From the NCBI GenBank assembly GCA_934045075.1, contig OW203724.1:7427473-7491472 (forward strand): a stretch of DNA of 64,000 nt, in the 5' to 3' direction. Made by a program: the position numbers and the translations under genes. Below, in pieces: positions 19,063-29,636 of this stretch. The stretch is from Yponomeuta sedellus (Eukaryota > Arthropoda > Insecta > Lepidoptera > Yponomeutidae). Under the pieces are notes generated by a model. It was not told where the DNA came from and did no database searches. It saw only the letters and a program-made list of their open reading frames with translations. The stretch's first letter is position 1. Each line of letters starts with the position of its first letter.

Positions 19063-20743
19063 TTAATGACTTATTTGAACAAACAGAAATTTAGTTATTT
19101 ATGCTTTGTCAATGTTTATAGTGAAATCAAATGATAATACAATAATGTAACATTTTTTATGCCACACCTGGCAGTAAAGTGGCTTTTTCCGCACGCTGCT
19201 TTCTGGCCAAGTGTAGACATAAAAAGATGTAGACAATACAGGAGGTAATAAAGAAAGCTCTCGATCGCATATTTACGTCCCTCGCTTGCAGCTCGGGTCG
19301 CAAACTTCTGCGATCTCGGCCTTTCTTTGTATTACCACCCTAGTTGTGTAATGTACTATTTCTGACTCAATTGAAATATAATTCAATATTTATTCTTTAC
19401 TAGGACTCTATTATTTGAGACTAACTTTTGAAATACTGCAAAAATATTTAAATAATTTGATTTTGAGTAACAAATGTTGATAAAGCGAAAAAGATCTGTC
19501 AGGATCATGGCAAGTGGCAAACGCTGATCTCTGCGTACGCGATACGGGTGTGTGAATATGTTACGGTATGTTATGTTTTTTGTTAATTTGATTTTATTGA
19601 AATCAAATAAATGAATATCATAAAATGAATATGAATCATTCTAGGTTCTCCGTTGAGGAGATTCTATAACCACGTTCTTTTTCTCAGATCTAACTAACTA
19701 ATCACCTTACTTTGCCGTAATCAGATCTTATCAGAAAGTTCTGCTAAAGATCTCAATAATACAGATTAAATATGGCGAAACTTGAATAGTTTCCTACTAT
19801 CTGTTGTGAAGATCTAGTGTCTGAAGGGTCTGATGATGGCACTAGATTTTGGGTACTTTGCTGTGCCATCTAAGAATTTGTCACCATGTTTCAACAAAGA
19901 TCTCATAAATACTAACTGAATAAGTACAAACTCAAATGGTCTACTGCTATCCGTTGAGGAGATCCCATACACACCTTCCAGCGCTATCATCAGACCATGC
20001 TCCCCAAGTTTAAACAAAGATCTTATCAATACCGATCAAATAAGACCCTAACTAAAAGATTTTACTGTAAAAAACCAATTAAAAATATTTAGTGTCAGTT
20101 TTCGTTAAATACTCAGTAGAAACTGGTATTTATCGTTGTTTACTCTCGGGCGGATAATTAATAAGTAAGAATCTTTAACAATCTCTCAATAATTCATGAA
20201 ATAAGTCCATCACAAAAAAGTTATTTTCTTGAGATATACTTATTTCGGTCTTTCGTCAAAAAAGAATGAAAGATATTGAATATAGTCCTGAGGCTCGTGA
20301 GTACAAATGAATTTAACGGTAATGCAATCTATTTTAGCGAACGAAAACACCAATAAACGTATTTACCCTCATAAATACCCATTTCGGGTATTTACCCGTT
20401 TTGGGTATTTACCTGGGAATATACCTTTCGGGTATATTCCCGCGACCCAACTCTAGCAGTGGGCCAGTATGGGCCAATATGTGTACTAGGGCCTTATGGA
20501 ATAAACAACAGACTAAATAAAGATGAATAAACAACAGACTAAATAAAGATGAATGAATGTCAATAAATAAGTGAAGTGGTGGTGAGAAACCTCAGAAAGA
20601 ATTAAAAACATACTAACACAAATTAGAAAGTAGAAATAAAAAACGAATTAGATTTCGTCCGAGGTTATTGTCTAATTTGTGGGTTTTATGAAATTATTGT
20701 CACTGATTACGTTTCCCTACTAGGTGGATTTCTGATCGCGATC

Positions 20744-20798
20744 ATGGCTTGGCGAAGTCATGGGAAAACTAACGCTGATATGGTCAGAGCTCTCAAAG
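20744..20798 (+). CDS. Pcmt: Pcmt exon 1 (coding part)
   Basis: Encodes [18 protein letters not shown] plus the first base of an Ala codon, then donor GTATTA. ATCATGG is a good start context. A CTACTAG acceptor about 20 bases upstream suggests an additional 5' UTR exon, which I could not locate. Confidence 0.95.
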
Positions 20799-23700
20799 GT
20801 ATTATCTTCAGTCCTTTCCAATTAGCTACAATCTTGTTATGGAATTTGCATATCAGTCGTATTTAACATATTCTTTAACGCCGATGTGCTCTTCTCTTCA
20901 GCTAATGGGATCATAAAAACGGATGCAGTATTCGAAGCTATGAAGGCAGTCGATAGGAAGAACTATTGTCCCTATGCTCCATATCACGACTCTCCACAAT
21001 CCATTGGGTACTCTGCTACCATTAGTGCTCCACACATGGTGAGCACATAAAGTCAGTTTTCAGCATAATTATTTGAACTTCTAAGTTTGTGCTTATTCTA
21101 GTCTTAAATTCTGTTCTTTCTGATCATTAGGTCACTCACCCCAATTACCACATTGAATTAATTATTTGTTTTGAACCTGGCTGAGTAAGTTTCCTCAAAC
21201 AACCATTACTTTGTAACATGAAATTTTATTTCCTGAAATATCTACCTATGAATATGAAGTCAAAACATTCCAGCACCTGAAACTTACAGACTTGTGAGAG
21301 AAAGCATACTCTTAGTAGTCAGGATTAATAATTAGTGGAGTGTTTCCACCCATTATCTTCCTCAGCATGCCTATGCCCTAGAAAAGCTCAAGAACCAGTT
21401 AACTCCTGGAGAGAAGGCTCTAGATGTGGGATCCGGCTCTGGATACCTCTCGGCCTGCATGGCTCTCATGGTGGGAGACCTGGGCCGCGTGGTGGGCATT
21501 GAGCACATTGGTGAACTTGTCACTCTGTCACAGAAGAACATCAACGCTGACCAACCAGAGTTGCTGATATCAGAAAGAGTTAAACTTGTTGGTTAGTATA
21601 TGTTAAGGTAAGGTGATGAAAAACAACATTTCATCGTTGAATTAAAAGAAAGAAAAGACACATCACAGAAAAAAGTCACAGTAAATTGACATAATTTATG
21701 AGCACAACAGAAATAAACAAATTCACAATAAACTAACCAAAAAAAACATAGATTAAGCCTGTGTTGTGTCTAAATTGCCACAAAAGGCAGCTGACTCAAC
21801 ATTGTGCTGAGGGAGTGAGCCCTCAGCACTGATTTTCAGTGCCCAAGGTAACTGATGTTGCAAAATGGCATGTCTCACTAAAAAAAGATTTTCGTTCTTT
21901 CATAAAATTTATATCAAAAATTAAAATTAGAAAAATAGCAAGATATCATAACCCTTACCTAATCGGGCTGAGGTTTGATTCTCTTACTGAAGGAAAACAT
22001 TGTGAGGGAATCATGAGTGTCTGAGGTGTTCAAATACATCAACGCTTGAAATCACAGTGGGAATTAAGCACATTACTCTCTCTCTCTGAGTAAAGGCCTG
22101 TCTTTGTCCAACTCTCAAATCACCTGATGATTAGTGAAGACACAGCCTAAGATGTTACATGCTTGTTTGTTATTATGATGTCACCAGCTTTTGGCGGCCT
22201 CTCTTTATCTTTTTTTGATCTCAGAAGATTCAAAATATTTCAGCATCAGGTTTCAGTAGTAAAGTCTTCAATTGGGTTAACATGAGAGAAAAGTACTACA
22301 ATTGATGATGGTTTGAAAAAGTTTGTTATTCTATTATTTTTGTCAAAAATATTTTTCTTCCAAAACTTTACACATTTTTCCAAAAGGTCATCATAATATT
22401 TTTTATTATAAACTACTTCATGCACATCCTTGAGGTTTCAAAGTCAACGTGTGCAATACAAAATAGAGCTTTTCTTTTTCCAGTCATTTGTGTTTGTATC
22501 TGAGCATAATATTTTTTGCCTAGTTTACCTTTACTAATCTATAATACAGGGTGTCCCAAAAATAGGACGTCACGCTGACATCAGAGGTAGCAGATGGACT
22601 TAAGGCGCATCAAATAAGCTTAACATGTCCATAGAAAAGTGTCATGAGTATTGAGTATGACCAATTTCAATAATTTTTGAAAAAAATGCCACTTTTTGAT
22701 GATTTTTGTATCAAGGATCTTCTAAAAAACCGTTTATTTAAAAGGGAAATACGTTAACGGCTTGGTCAATACTTACTTATGATGTAGCAAACATTATTTA
22801 GTTGATGATCAAAGTGAAACACTGACAATTTTATTGTCACAACGTGTCCGTCCACAACAGACGCCAGACGCCATTTTGGTTTGAACAGCGACTTAGTTTT
22901 TGTCTTTTTCACTCCCTAATGTCTTAGTCAGGCTAAAAAAGAGACACCCTACTAGACCAATTCTCTTATCTACTCGATTTTGTAAACTGCAGGGATTTCC
23001 TAGGTTTTTTTAATAATTTGACTTGGGTAGGACTTCGATGTCTAATACCTCGAATCTGTTGTTTTTGCAAACACATTATACCATTTTGGAATTGGTATAG
23101 CACAGGGAAGTTTTTAAAAGCATTTGTTCACCACGTTTCAAGTATTTTTTTTTCGTGGTAGATGCTCAAAGTAGAGCTATTGTTTTTTTGAGAGAATAAA
23201 AATTGACTCTGACAATTAAATTGTTAGTGTTTCACTTTGATCATCAACTAAATAATGTTTGCTACATCATAAGTAAGTATTGACCAAGCCGTTAATGTAT
23301 TTCTCTTTTAAATAAACTGTTTTTTAGAAGATCCTTGATACAAAAATCATCAAAAAGTGGCATTTTTTTCAAAAATTATTGAAATTGGTCATACTCAATA
23401 CTCATGACACTTTTCTATGGACATGTTAAGCTTATTTGATGCGCCTTAAGTCCATCTACCTCCGATGTCAGCGTGACGTCCTATTTTTGGGACACCCTGT
23501 ATAAAAATGAATCGCTGAATGTGTTGGTAAGCGCAAATCTCGAGAGCAGCTGAACCGATTTCGCTAATTCTTTTTTTAGAATATTCCTTGAAGTACAAGG
23601 ATGGTTCTTACGGAGAGAAAAATTAAAAGTAAAGTAAAGACTCTTAGGCGGTACAAAGTTCGCCGGGTCTGCTAGTCTATAATATAAAAATTAATCGCTG

Positions 23701-26700
23701 AATGTGTTTGTAAGCGCAAATCTCGAGCGAACCAAAATCGGTTCAGCTGCTCCGATTTTGGTTCAGAAGTACGGGGACGGTTCTTACGGAGAGAAAAATA
23801 ACAAAAAATTAAAGAATCTACTGTTAGGCGGTACGAAGTTCGCCGGCTCTGCTAGTACCTACGTAATAAAAGTGTTTGCTTTGGTTGGACACTTTAGGTA
23901 CTTCTATAACGCAGTCATCAGTAAGCCCGTCAGGCTAGGCCCCAATCATAGGCCACTCATTCTTTAAAAAAAGACCAAATTCCACTATCTTTATATAAAC
24001 GTATCTTCGCGACTTCCTTTAGGACATCCTTTTCTAATATTTTTCCTCTTTTTCTTTTTTTAGCATTCGTAGCACAACACAAATATTCGCATATCGAGTC
24101 GATGAATGAAAACGTTCCGTTTCATTATATTCGTTCAATAACCTAACAAAGGTGGAATAATGCAGAAATGTCGTTGTGACATGACGTCACAACGCGCCGC
24201 GCGACTGTTAGCCCAATATTTTTCGTAACTTTGAACGCCTATAAAATCAAAACTAGGTACCTACTGGGTATTTTTGACTACAACAAAAACTAGTGTTTTT
24301 GTATACACACAGGCTTTACTGAGACAATCATTTCAAGCGATTTGGCATACCTAGATTACCTAGTAACATTCTTCATTACCTATAATAGGTAATGAAGAAT
24401 GTGTTTTTCTTGAGTGAAATAATTTCACTCAAAACAATCGCTTTTGGACTGGTGGTGCGCGGTTATACGTCATGCTATAAAATTAATACGTGCAACATTA
24501 GAAAATATAGTTATCTCTTTCTAAGCATAAATTTATTAGCAGAATTCAGATTTGTAATTACCATTATTGGCCAGGTTTTTCCAACCTTTTCCTATAGTGC
24601 GTCTGTACCTACGACTACATACGCAAACGACTGGTCTCTCTGATATCACTGTTGATACCAAACGAACATACTAAAATTATTTTCATCTTCAGTAGCGAAG
24701 TCTGACTCCGCCGCACTCAGAAACGTCAATTAAAAGTTAATCTCCGTTAAGTATGCTGTTGTCCTTTTCTGTTTCATCGATAATAAGTGAAAGATAAATA
24801 TTTAAATAAACATTAAATTTAATGGACGTCTCTCAGTGCGGCAGTAAGACATAATAAATGATCGTTTCCTACACACAATCTGAGGATTAAGGGCCGGTTT
24901 CTGAATTATTGAGAATTTCACTAATGGCAGTCCCTTGTCTCTGCCTACCCGTCTGGGATACAGGCGTGAGGTTATGTTATCTTCGCTGAGTAAATACTTA
25001 GGTAACGCTCTGTCACGCTCTTTTCTGGGAAATTTGAAGAGTCAGAATTTCAGTTAACTATTTACTTTGCGAAATTCTCAATTCAAATATTGGCCCACTG
25101 ACAGTTAATACTTACGTTATATGTTATCAACCCTTATATGTCCCCACTGCTGGGGCACGGGTCTCTTCCTGCATCGCAGGAAGGCTAGGCTATACTCCAC
25201 CACGGGGGCCAAGCCCGGGTTGGTGGAGGATTATGAGACAGTGGAGGGCCTCACTGTCAGAAGTTATGAAGCCGCCCATAAGGCCTCTGATATGGCTTAA
25301 CGACTGCCATTATATGACAGCCGGCACCAACGGCTTAACGTGCCTTGCGAAGCACGGAAGCGCTCGGAAAAATGCCACTAGCGGTAGTCACGGGACGCTC
25401 ACCGATCTCGTACCTGACCGCGCCTGTTGTTGCTTAACCAAGTGATTGATTCCAATCACTCGGTTCGCCTAGGCCACGAACGCTTCAGTTAATACTTGCT
25501 GATTGTAAAAAGGATAAAGTGAATCAAAAAAGAATCAAGTGAGTACTACTCACATGATTCTTCATGATAAGCCTACTTAATGAGTAGACTTGTCTTGAAT
25601 TCAGGAAACAAACATAACTGTTTTTGTATTTCAGTGGGAGACGGGCGGCTGGGATACCCGCCAGAGGCGCCATACAACGCCATCCACGTGGGAGCCGCCG
25701 CGCCCACCATTCCGCCCGCGGTGCGTTTGTATACTGCTCCAGAAGCTAAATTCATATTTAATTTACCTTTGTGTTATTATTTCTTTCTAACTAATTTACC
25801 GATACATTTTGAACTCTAAAGATTTTAAAGTCGAATCTTTCGAGTTCAATGTCTCGGTAAATTAGTCTATTTTTTACATAAATTCATGTGTTGCAAATTC
25901 CTCAGTACAGATATTTACCTATTAATTGTGGGCCCAAGATCCACCATAAATCGCATTCTTCATCCAATATCGCATTCTTAAGATTTGGGAATACTTTAAT
26001 TGATTTAAGAAAATCTTCAATCTGCAAGCAAGTACAATTGGTGGCGGTGCTAAATAGCGCCACCAATTGCAGTTACAGGGCAATTATAAAAGATTATTAA
26101 ATTTCCTAAACATAAAACATAACATTACTTAGATTTAAGAATCATGGTTGTAATATTTTTCTGGTTGTGCAATAAAGTTTTCTCTATCTTCTATCTAAAA
26201 CAAAACCGTTATGATCCAATTACTTGGGCCCTCAATCCTGCATAAAGTGGCATAGCCCGAATGTCAGAAAGTACTATCCCTGGAGTAGTAATTTTTATTT
26301 CAGTAAATACTCCCCCCCCCCTCCATCGAGCACCCCCAATCGAATAAAAATCATAACTCGTTTTATACGTTTTTTTTTTCAAAAAGTATACATCAAAAAT
26401 CTTAACCACTATGACAACTATTTTTAGAACCTACAGTGTAGAACCTAGTATCAACAACCTAGGAGTTTAATAGATTTCCGCCAAAACGGCGGTTTTTGGC
26501 GGAAATCGTCCAAGGGCGTTGATACTACGTTCTAGGCTACTATGTTCTAAAAATTATTGTCATCACTGATATAAACATTTTTGATGTTTACTTTTTGAAA
26601 AAATGGTCTATGTCCAGCAGACACCGGCTGATTATGATGATTTTGATCAAACATACATCTGCAATAATTTATACATTTTTTAAATAATATATTAATTAAT

Positions 26701-28482
26701 ATTAATATTAATTATTCTATAACCATATACCATTAATCAAATTAAATTTCAATGATGTACATAACTGAATTGTCAGTTCTTTTTATTTCTAAAACTGCAT
26801 GCTACAAAGGGCGGTGGTTTCGGACAGGTAGAACGCCGGCTTCTCAATCGAGAGGTCGTGGGTGCAAATCCCGTGGGCACGTGCCAATGACTTTGTTTTC
26901 TAAGTTATATACATTTGTGAAGTTTAGTAGCAATACCAGTCGGTGAAGGAAAACATCAAGTTTTAACATATCTCGGCGCTTGCTTCGTACAATGGCCCAA
27001 ACTATGAGGCTATGTGTGGAAATCTCAGGTTTCTGCATGTGATGAGCTCCAAGTGGGTATTATCTATGAGACAAACTAAAAATGTTCATCTATACAACGA
27101 CACGGTCGCAATAAAGTTATTAATTATATAGTTTTGAAAACGTTTTACAGCCTAAAACATTGTGGGAACGTCCTGTCCTTCCATTACGTAGCATTCCACT
27201 CTGAGTTTAACATTTATACGACTCCAAAGTGTCAAAATTGTATGCATTTGACAGACGGAGTAGCTTAAAAAAAAGTAAAAATCAACGTCACCTAACCCAG
27301 TGGATACTAACATAATAAAACCCCTGGACACGACCAATCCCGGTGGGTCTCGGCGTTCTATATACCGTAGACAACAACCATTCGTTTTCCGAATTCTATT
27401 TCCGATGTTCGAGAGACTACGTTGATTTTTTCCTGTTTCCAACTCATGAAAATTAATTAATGTGGCCACATTAATTAATTTTCATGAGTTGGACCCATTT
27501 GAGTGATTTGCATTTGCATCCACTTATCATAACTGTGACACAAACATTACAGCTGAAGACGGCCGCTAGATGTCTTTGACAGATTATGTCAAAGACATCT
27601 AGCGGCCGTCTTCAGCTGTAATGTTTGTGTCACAGCTGAGTCACAACCTTTTTAACAAATCTGCTGGTGATCAAACGTCGTGTTACGCAATGAATGCCGG
27701 AACCAGCTTCGTTTTTAGCACTGGCGTCAACCACGCAGAATCTGGCCATGAGAGTTTTCAGCAGCGAATGTGGTAATAACCCATTCCGTTAGACGCAGGA
27801 TGGTGCGTCGCTCTGGAAACGTATTAGATTTTATTTCTAACCGTAAATAACTCTATCTGTGCAGTTGATCGAGCAGCTGAAACCCGGGGGCCGCCTGATC
27901 GTACCGGTGGGGCCGGCGGGCGGGGACCAGCACTTGACACAGGTAGCCATACCTTTTGTACCATCCAGCCAACAACCTTTGTGGAGTGAAATCAGACGAT
28001 TCACTCTGTATTTCACTGTTCTATTTATTCCAAAATTAAACAAATAATAACAAGAAAAATAGTTTAATGTGAAATTTAGAATTTTAAAAAATCACTCACT
28101 CCCCTTATAGCGAATCCACATCGATGTTACTTTTTTATAGCGCGATTCGATCACGCAGTGAAACTTCTTCATATAGCTCTCTCTCTATTGCTTGTTGAAC
28201 CTAGCAAAAATCACAAATTAAATATAGGTATCCATTTCATGATGATCTACTTATATCAGGAAATGAAGCTTAAATAAAAAATGAACAAAGAAACTCCGCT
28301 ATACATGTATCATCCATCTCAAACTAAACTAACTACGAAATCAGGGGTAAGTCTAGCTACAGTATAAGGCTGACCCTTACCGCCAGGTGGACAAGCATCC
28401 AGATGGCACGACGACCGTGAAGAAGCTGATGGGCGTTATCTACGTGCCTCTGACCGATAAGGACGCGCAGTTCCATCAGTGA
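20744..28482 (+). CDS. Pcmt: Protein-L-isoaspartate (D-aspartate) O-methyltransferase, complete, six exons
   Basis: Gene-level entry. The enzyme uses S-adenosylmethionine to methylate L-isoaspartyl residues that form as proteins age, starting their repair in the cytosol. Exons 20744-20798, 20902-21038, 21366-21591, 25635-25720, 27865-27942 and 28387-28482 join to 225 aa, close to the usual 226-227. It starts [11 protein letters not shown]-binding motif I is [10 protein letters not shown] at about residues 83-92. Family blocks [33 protein letters not shown] and [16 protein letters not shown], and the ending [12 protein letters not shown], are all present. All introns are GT-AG and no frame damage is seen. 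Introns 3 (4.0 kb) and 4 (2.1 kb) carry foldback elements. It faces ERCC4 tail to tail. Confidence 0.98.
20902..21038 (+). CDS. Pcmt: Pcmt exon 2
   Basis: Encodes (A)[35 protein letters not shown] and [10 protein letters not shown]. This is substrate-side sequence before the SAM fold. Acceptor TCTTCAG, donor GTGAGC, phase 0. Confidence 0.97.
21366..21591 (+). CDS. Pcmt: Pcmt exon 3, SAM-binding motif I
   Basis: Encodes [20 protein letters not shown], then [18 protein letters not shown] and [15 protein letters not shown] up to RVKLV. The glycine-rich loop and the acidic residue of the following strand (GIEHI) match the SAM pocket. Acceptor CTCAG, donor GTTAGT, phase 1. Confidence 0.98.
21592..22540. 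other. Pcmt intron 3, left part
   Basis: AT-rich with no exon signals in frame. The open frame 21839-22024 has no recognisable domain. Confidence 0.4.
22547..23499. mobile_element. TA-flanked foldback MITE, 953 bp, in Pcmt intron 3
   Basis: Starts CAGGGTGTCCCAAAAATAGG and ends with the reverse complement. TA lies on both sides. The arms (about 22547-22830 and 23212-23499) match almost perfectly when inverted. The centre contains no transposase. Same superfamily-type ends (CAGGGTGTC) as 1562-2213 but otherwise a different sequence. Confidence 0.88.
23502..23676 (+). repeat. Dispersed repeat R3, copy 1
   Basis: Blocks AATCGCTGAATGTGTTGGTAA, CTGAACCGATTTCGCTAATT, GAATATTCCTTGAAGTAC and the end GTTCGCCGGGTCTGCTAGT. 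A common lepidopteran non-coding repeat. It starts at the right end of the preceding MITE. Confidence 0.75.
23684..23860 (+). repeat. R3 repeat, copy 2
   Basis: Immediately follows copy 1 head to tail, with an internal rearrangement around GAACCAAAATCGGTTCAGC. The open frame across it is not a gene. Confidence 0.7.
23861..24705. other. Pcmt intron 3, unrecognised
   Basis: A perfect hairpin ACATTCTTCATTACCTA / TAGGTAATGAAGAATGT lies at about 24366-24402. No coding recognised. Confidence 0.4.
24709..24846. mobile_element. Small MITE with imperfect inverted ends
   Basis: CTCCGCCGCACTCAGAAACG at one end pairs with CGTCTCTCAGTGCGGCAG at the other. About 138 bp, no ORF. Confidence 0.5.
24947..25130 (+). 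repeat. Left half of a duplicated composite segment (copy A)
   Basis: GTCTGGGATACAGGCGTGAGG to CACTGACAGTTAATACTTAC is nearly identical to 35048-35215. In both places it is followed by an R1 copy, so the composite moved or was duplicated as a unit. Confidence 0.8.
25131..25487 (+). repeat. R1 repeat, plus copy
   Basis: Full-length R1 from ATCAACCCTTATATGTCCCC to GGTTCGCCTAGGCCACGA, in Pcmt intron 3 just 150 bases before exon 4. Confidence 0.85.
25635..25720 (+). CDS. Pcmt: Pcmt exon 4
   Basis: Encodes (V)[16 protein letters not shown] and [12 protein letters not shown], the conserved post-motif region near the active site. Acceptor TTTCAG, donor GTGCGT, phase 0. Confidence 0.97.
25721..26340. 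other. Pcmt intron 4, left part
   Basis: A foldback around CTAATTTACCGATACATTTTG and its inverse GAACTC...CTCGGTAAATTAG (25788-25866), and a GTGGCG...CGCCAC hairpin near 26040-26064. No exon. Confidence 0.4.
26345..26610. mobile_element. Foldback element centred at about 26490
   Basis: CAAAAAGTATACATCAAAAA to TAGAACCTAGTATCAAC is repeated inverted as GTTGATACTACGTTCTAG to TGATGTTTACTTTTTG. The centre is CCGCCAAAACGGCGGTTTTTGG. A related fragment occurs at 57205-57310. Confidence 0.6.
26811..26975 (+). mobile_element. tRNA-derived SINE S2
   Basis: GGTGGTTTCGGACAGGTAGA resembles an A-box region and GGTCGTGGGTGCAAATCCC a T-arm/B-box. It is followed by a tail containing CAGTCGGTGAAGGAAAACAT. 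The same family lies reversed at 56806-56980. Confidence 0.6.
27174..27320. mobile_element. M150 repeat, copy 4
   Basis: ATTACGTAGCATTCCACTCT to ATACTAACATAATAAAACCC, diverged from the three copies near 12 kb. In Pcmt intron 4. Confidence 0.7.
27438..27493. repeat. Perfect 28-bp palindrome without loop
   Basis: Each arm is 28 bases (TCCAACTCATGAAAATTAAT then TAATGTGG), perfectly mirrored about GG|CC. In Pcmt intron 4. Confidence 0.9.
27533..27635. repeat. Perfect 49-bp inverted repeat with 5-base loop
   Basis: Arms 27533-27581 and 27587-27635 are exact reverse complements, starting CTGTGACACAAACATTAC and closing on a GATTA loop. It lies in Pcmt intron 4 in transcribed sequence, so the RNA would form a 49-bp hairpin. 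Could be a young foldback, a small-RNA source or an assembly artefact. Confidence 0.92.
27865..27942 (+). CDS. Pcmt: Pcmt exon 5
   Basis: Encodes [20 protein letters not shown] and DQHLTQ, the LKPGGRL motif of the family. Acceptor TGTGCAG, donor GTAGCC, phase 0. Confidence 0.97.
28387..28482 (+). CDS. Pcmt: Pcmt exon 6 with stop codon
   Basis: Encodes [19 protein letters not shown] and [12 protein letters not shown], then TGA at 28480-28482. The C-terminus follows the usual [12 protein letters not shown] block. Acceptor CCGCCAG. Confidence 0.97.
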   Translation: MDKHPDGTTTVKKLMGVIYVPLTDKDAQFHQ

Positions 28483-29471
28483 CCCCCTCTCCGCGGACTC
28501 CGCTACTTCGCCTTCGCGCTGCTCATTACTTTGACCTTTTTCGTCATGACTCATCGGTATTTCGGCATTTTGTGGCCGACGAAGACAAGAGAAATTAGTT
28601 ATGCAGGCGTTAATGGGACTTGGGTGATTTGATGCTTGTTTATAAGTCACCCCCTACGTAGACTCCAAGCAACGTAGTAAGCACTGAAAGTCATGAGCCC
28701 GCACTCATTACTCTGGCCATTGTCTCGTATGACACATAGGTAGTTAAAAAAAAAGTGTTTTCGGAAAACTACTTACAATTGCCCTATTATTTTATTGTTC
28801 ATTGGTCAGTATTTATACTGACTGGCTGACGAAAGTTACAGAGTACCAACCTAATATAATTTGTAAACATTTACGCAATTATTTAAGAAAACATTCACGA
28901 TTTACAAGAGAATCAATTTAAATATTCTGTGGTAACGGGAAAGACATAACCACATATTACTTAAATACCTCTGAGGTTTTTATAAATCATGTTCTTATGA
29001 AGAATATTGTCAGTTTATTTTTTTAATATAACGGGCGTTAAAACGACAACTTGATCGGTAGATCTACTAATTTTTAACGCCAATCTCTAAGGCAGTTAGG
29101 ATTTTAATTAATCTAAGTAGTAAGTAATCTGTGTGTAGTAAGTAGTAGTGTCAGGAACTAGTAATATATCTCAACATTAGATAAATCCTAATCTTTTCAA
29201 AATGTTACAGGTATACATGTAAAAAATAACCACAAATATAATTAAACCAGCACTCAAAAGCTGGTTTAATCAAACTCAAAGCTGCAATTTAATTTTTACC
29301 GTGATCAAATTACAAAGACAATTACAACAAATTAAAAAGCATGAAAATCAGTCCAGTCGTTCTCGGGTTATTGTATATTAAGATGTGTAATGTAAAAAAT
29401 AATTTATTAAATACCTTATTATAAAAACTGTGATCCTTAAATAAATTACATAATTATGTCTTCTATATTAC
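28483..29471. other. Convergent 3' flanks of Pcmt (+) and ERCC4 (-)
   Basis: The 989 bases between the two stop codons hold no coding exon. An AATAAA lies at about 29437 on the plus strand. The reverse complement of AATAAA lies near 29404 and again near 29016, so the two 3' UTRs may overlap. A CCAGCACTC...GCTGGTT inverted motif occurs near 29250. Nothing else recognised. Confidence 0.5.
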
Positions 29472-29636
29472 TCAAGTCTTTCTCTCCGCTTTGGCCTTGA
29501 CATTCCTGCCCCGGTATTTGCTCTTGTACGGCTTGTCTTCCTTGTTGACTGCATCTGCTGGCTTCGCTTTCATATGTAGTATTGAGTATATCGTTTGCGC
29601 GTCGTTCTTGTTATCAGTTATTTCCGCAATTTCTTC
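29472..29636 (-). CDS. ERCC4: ERCC4 exon l with stop codon
   Basis: 54 codons plus stop: [39 protein letters not shown] and [15 protein letters not shown]. The first part matches the second hairpin ([20 protein letters not shown]). The basic tail is longer than in human. Acceptor TTTGCAG. Confidence 0.95.
   Translation of the reverse strand, partial: EEIAEITDNKNDAQTIYSILHMKAKPADAVNKEDKPYKSKYRGRNVKAKAERKT

Larger units (their letters stand above)
17296..20455. mobile_element. hAT-like foldback element, 3,160 bp, 8-bp target duplication
   Basis: Ends are TAGAGTTG and CAACTCTA. GCAGTGGG occurs immediately on both sides (17288-17295 and 20456-20463), an exact 8-bp target duplication as made by hAT transposases. 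Subterminal repeats of the GGGTATTTACCC type lie inside each end. The interior is a huge inverted repeat: about 17330-18600 against 18895-20450, each arm 1.2-1.5 kb. The right arm has an extra segment of about 210 bp (19155-19360). An inverted pair of T1 tRNA-like repeats sits at the centre. No transposase. Confidence 0.85.
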
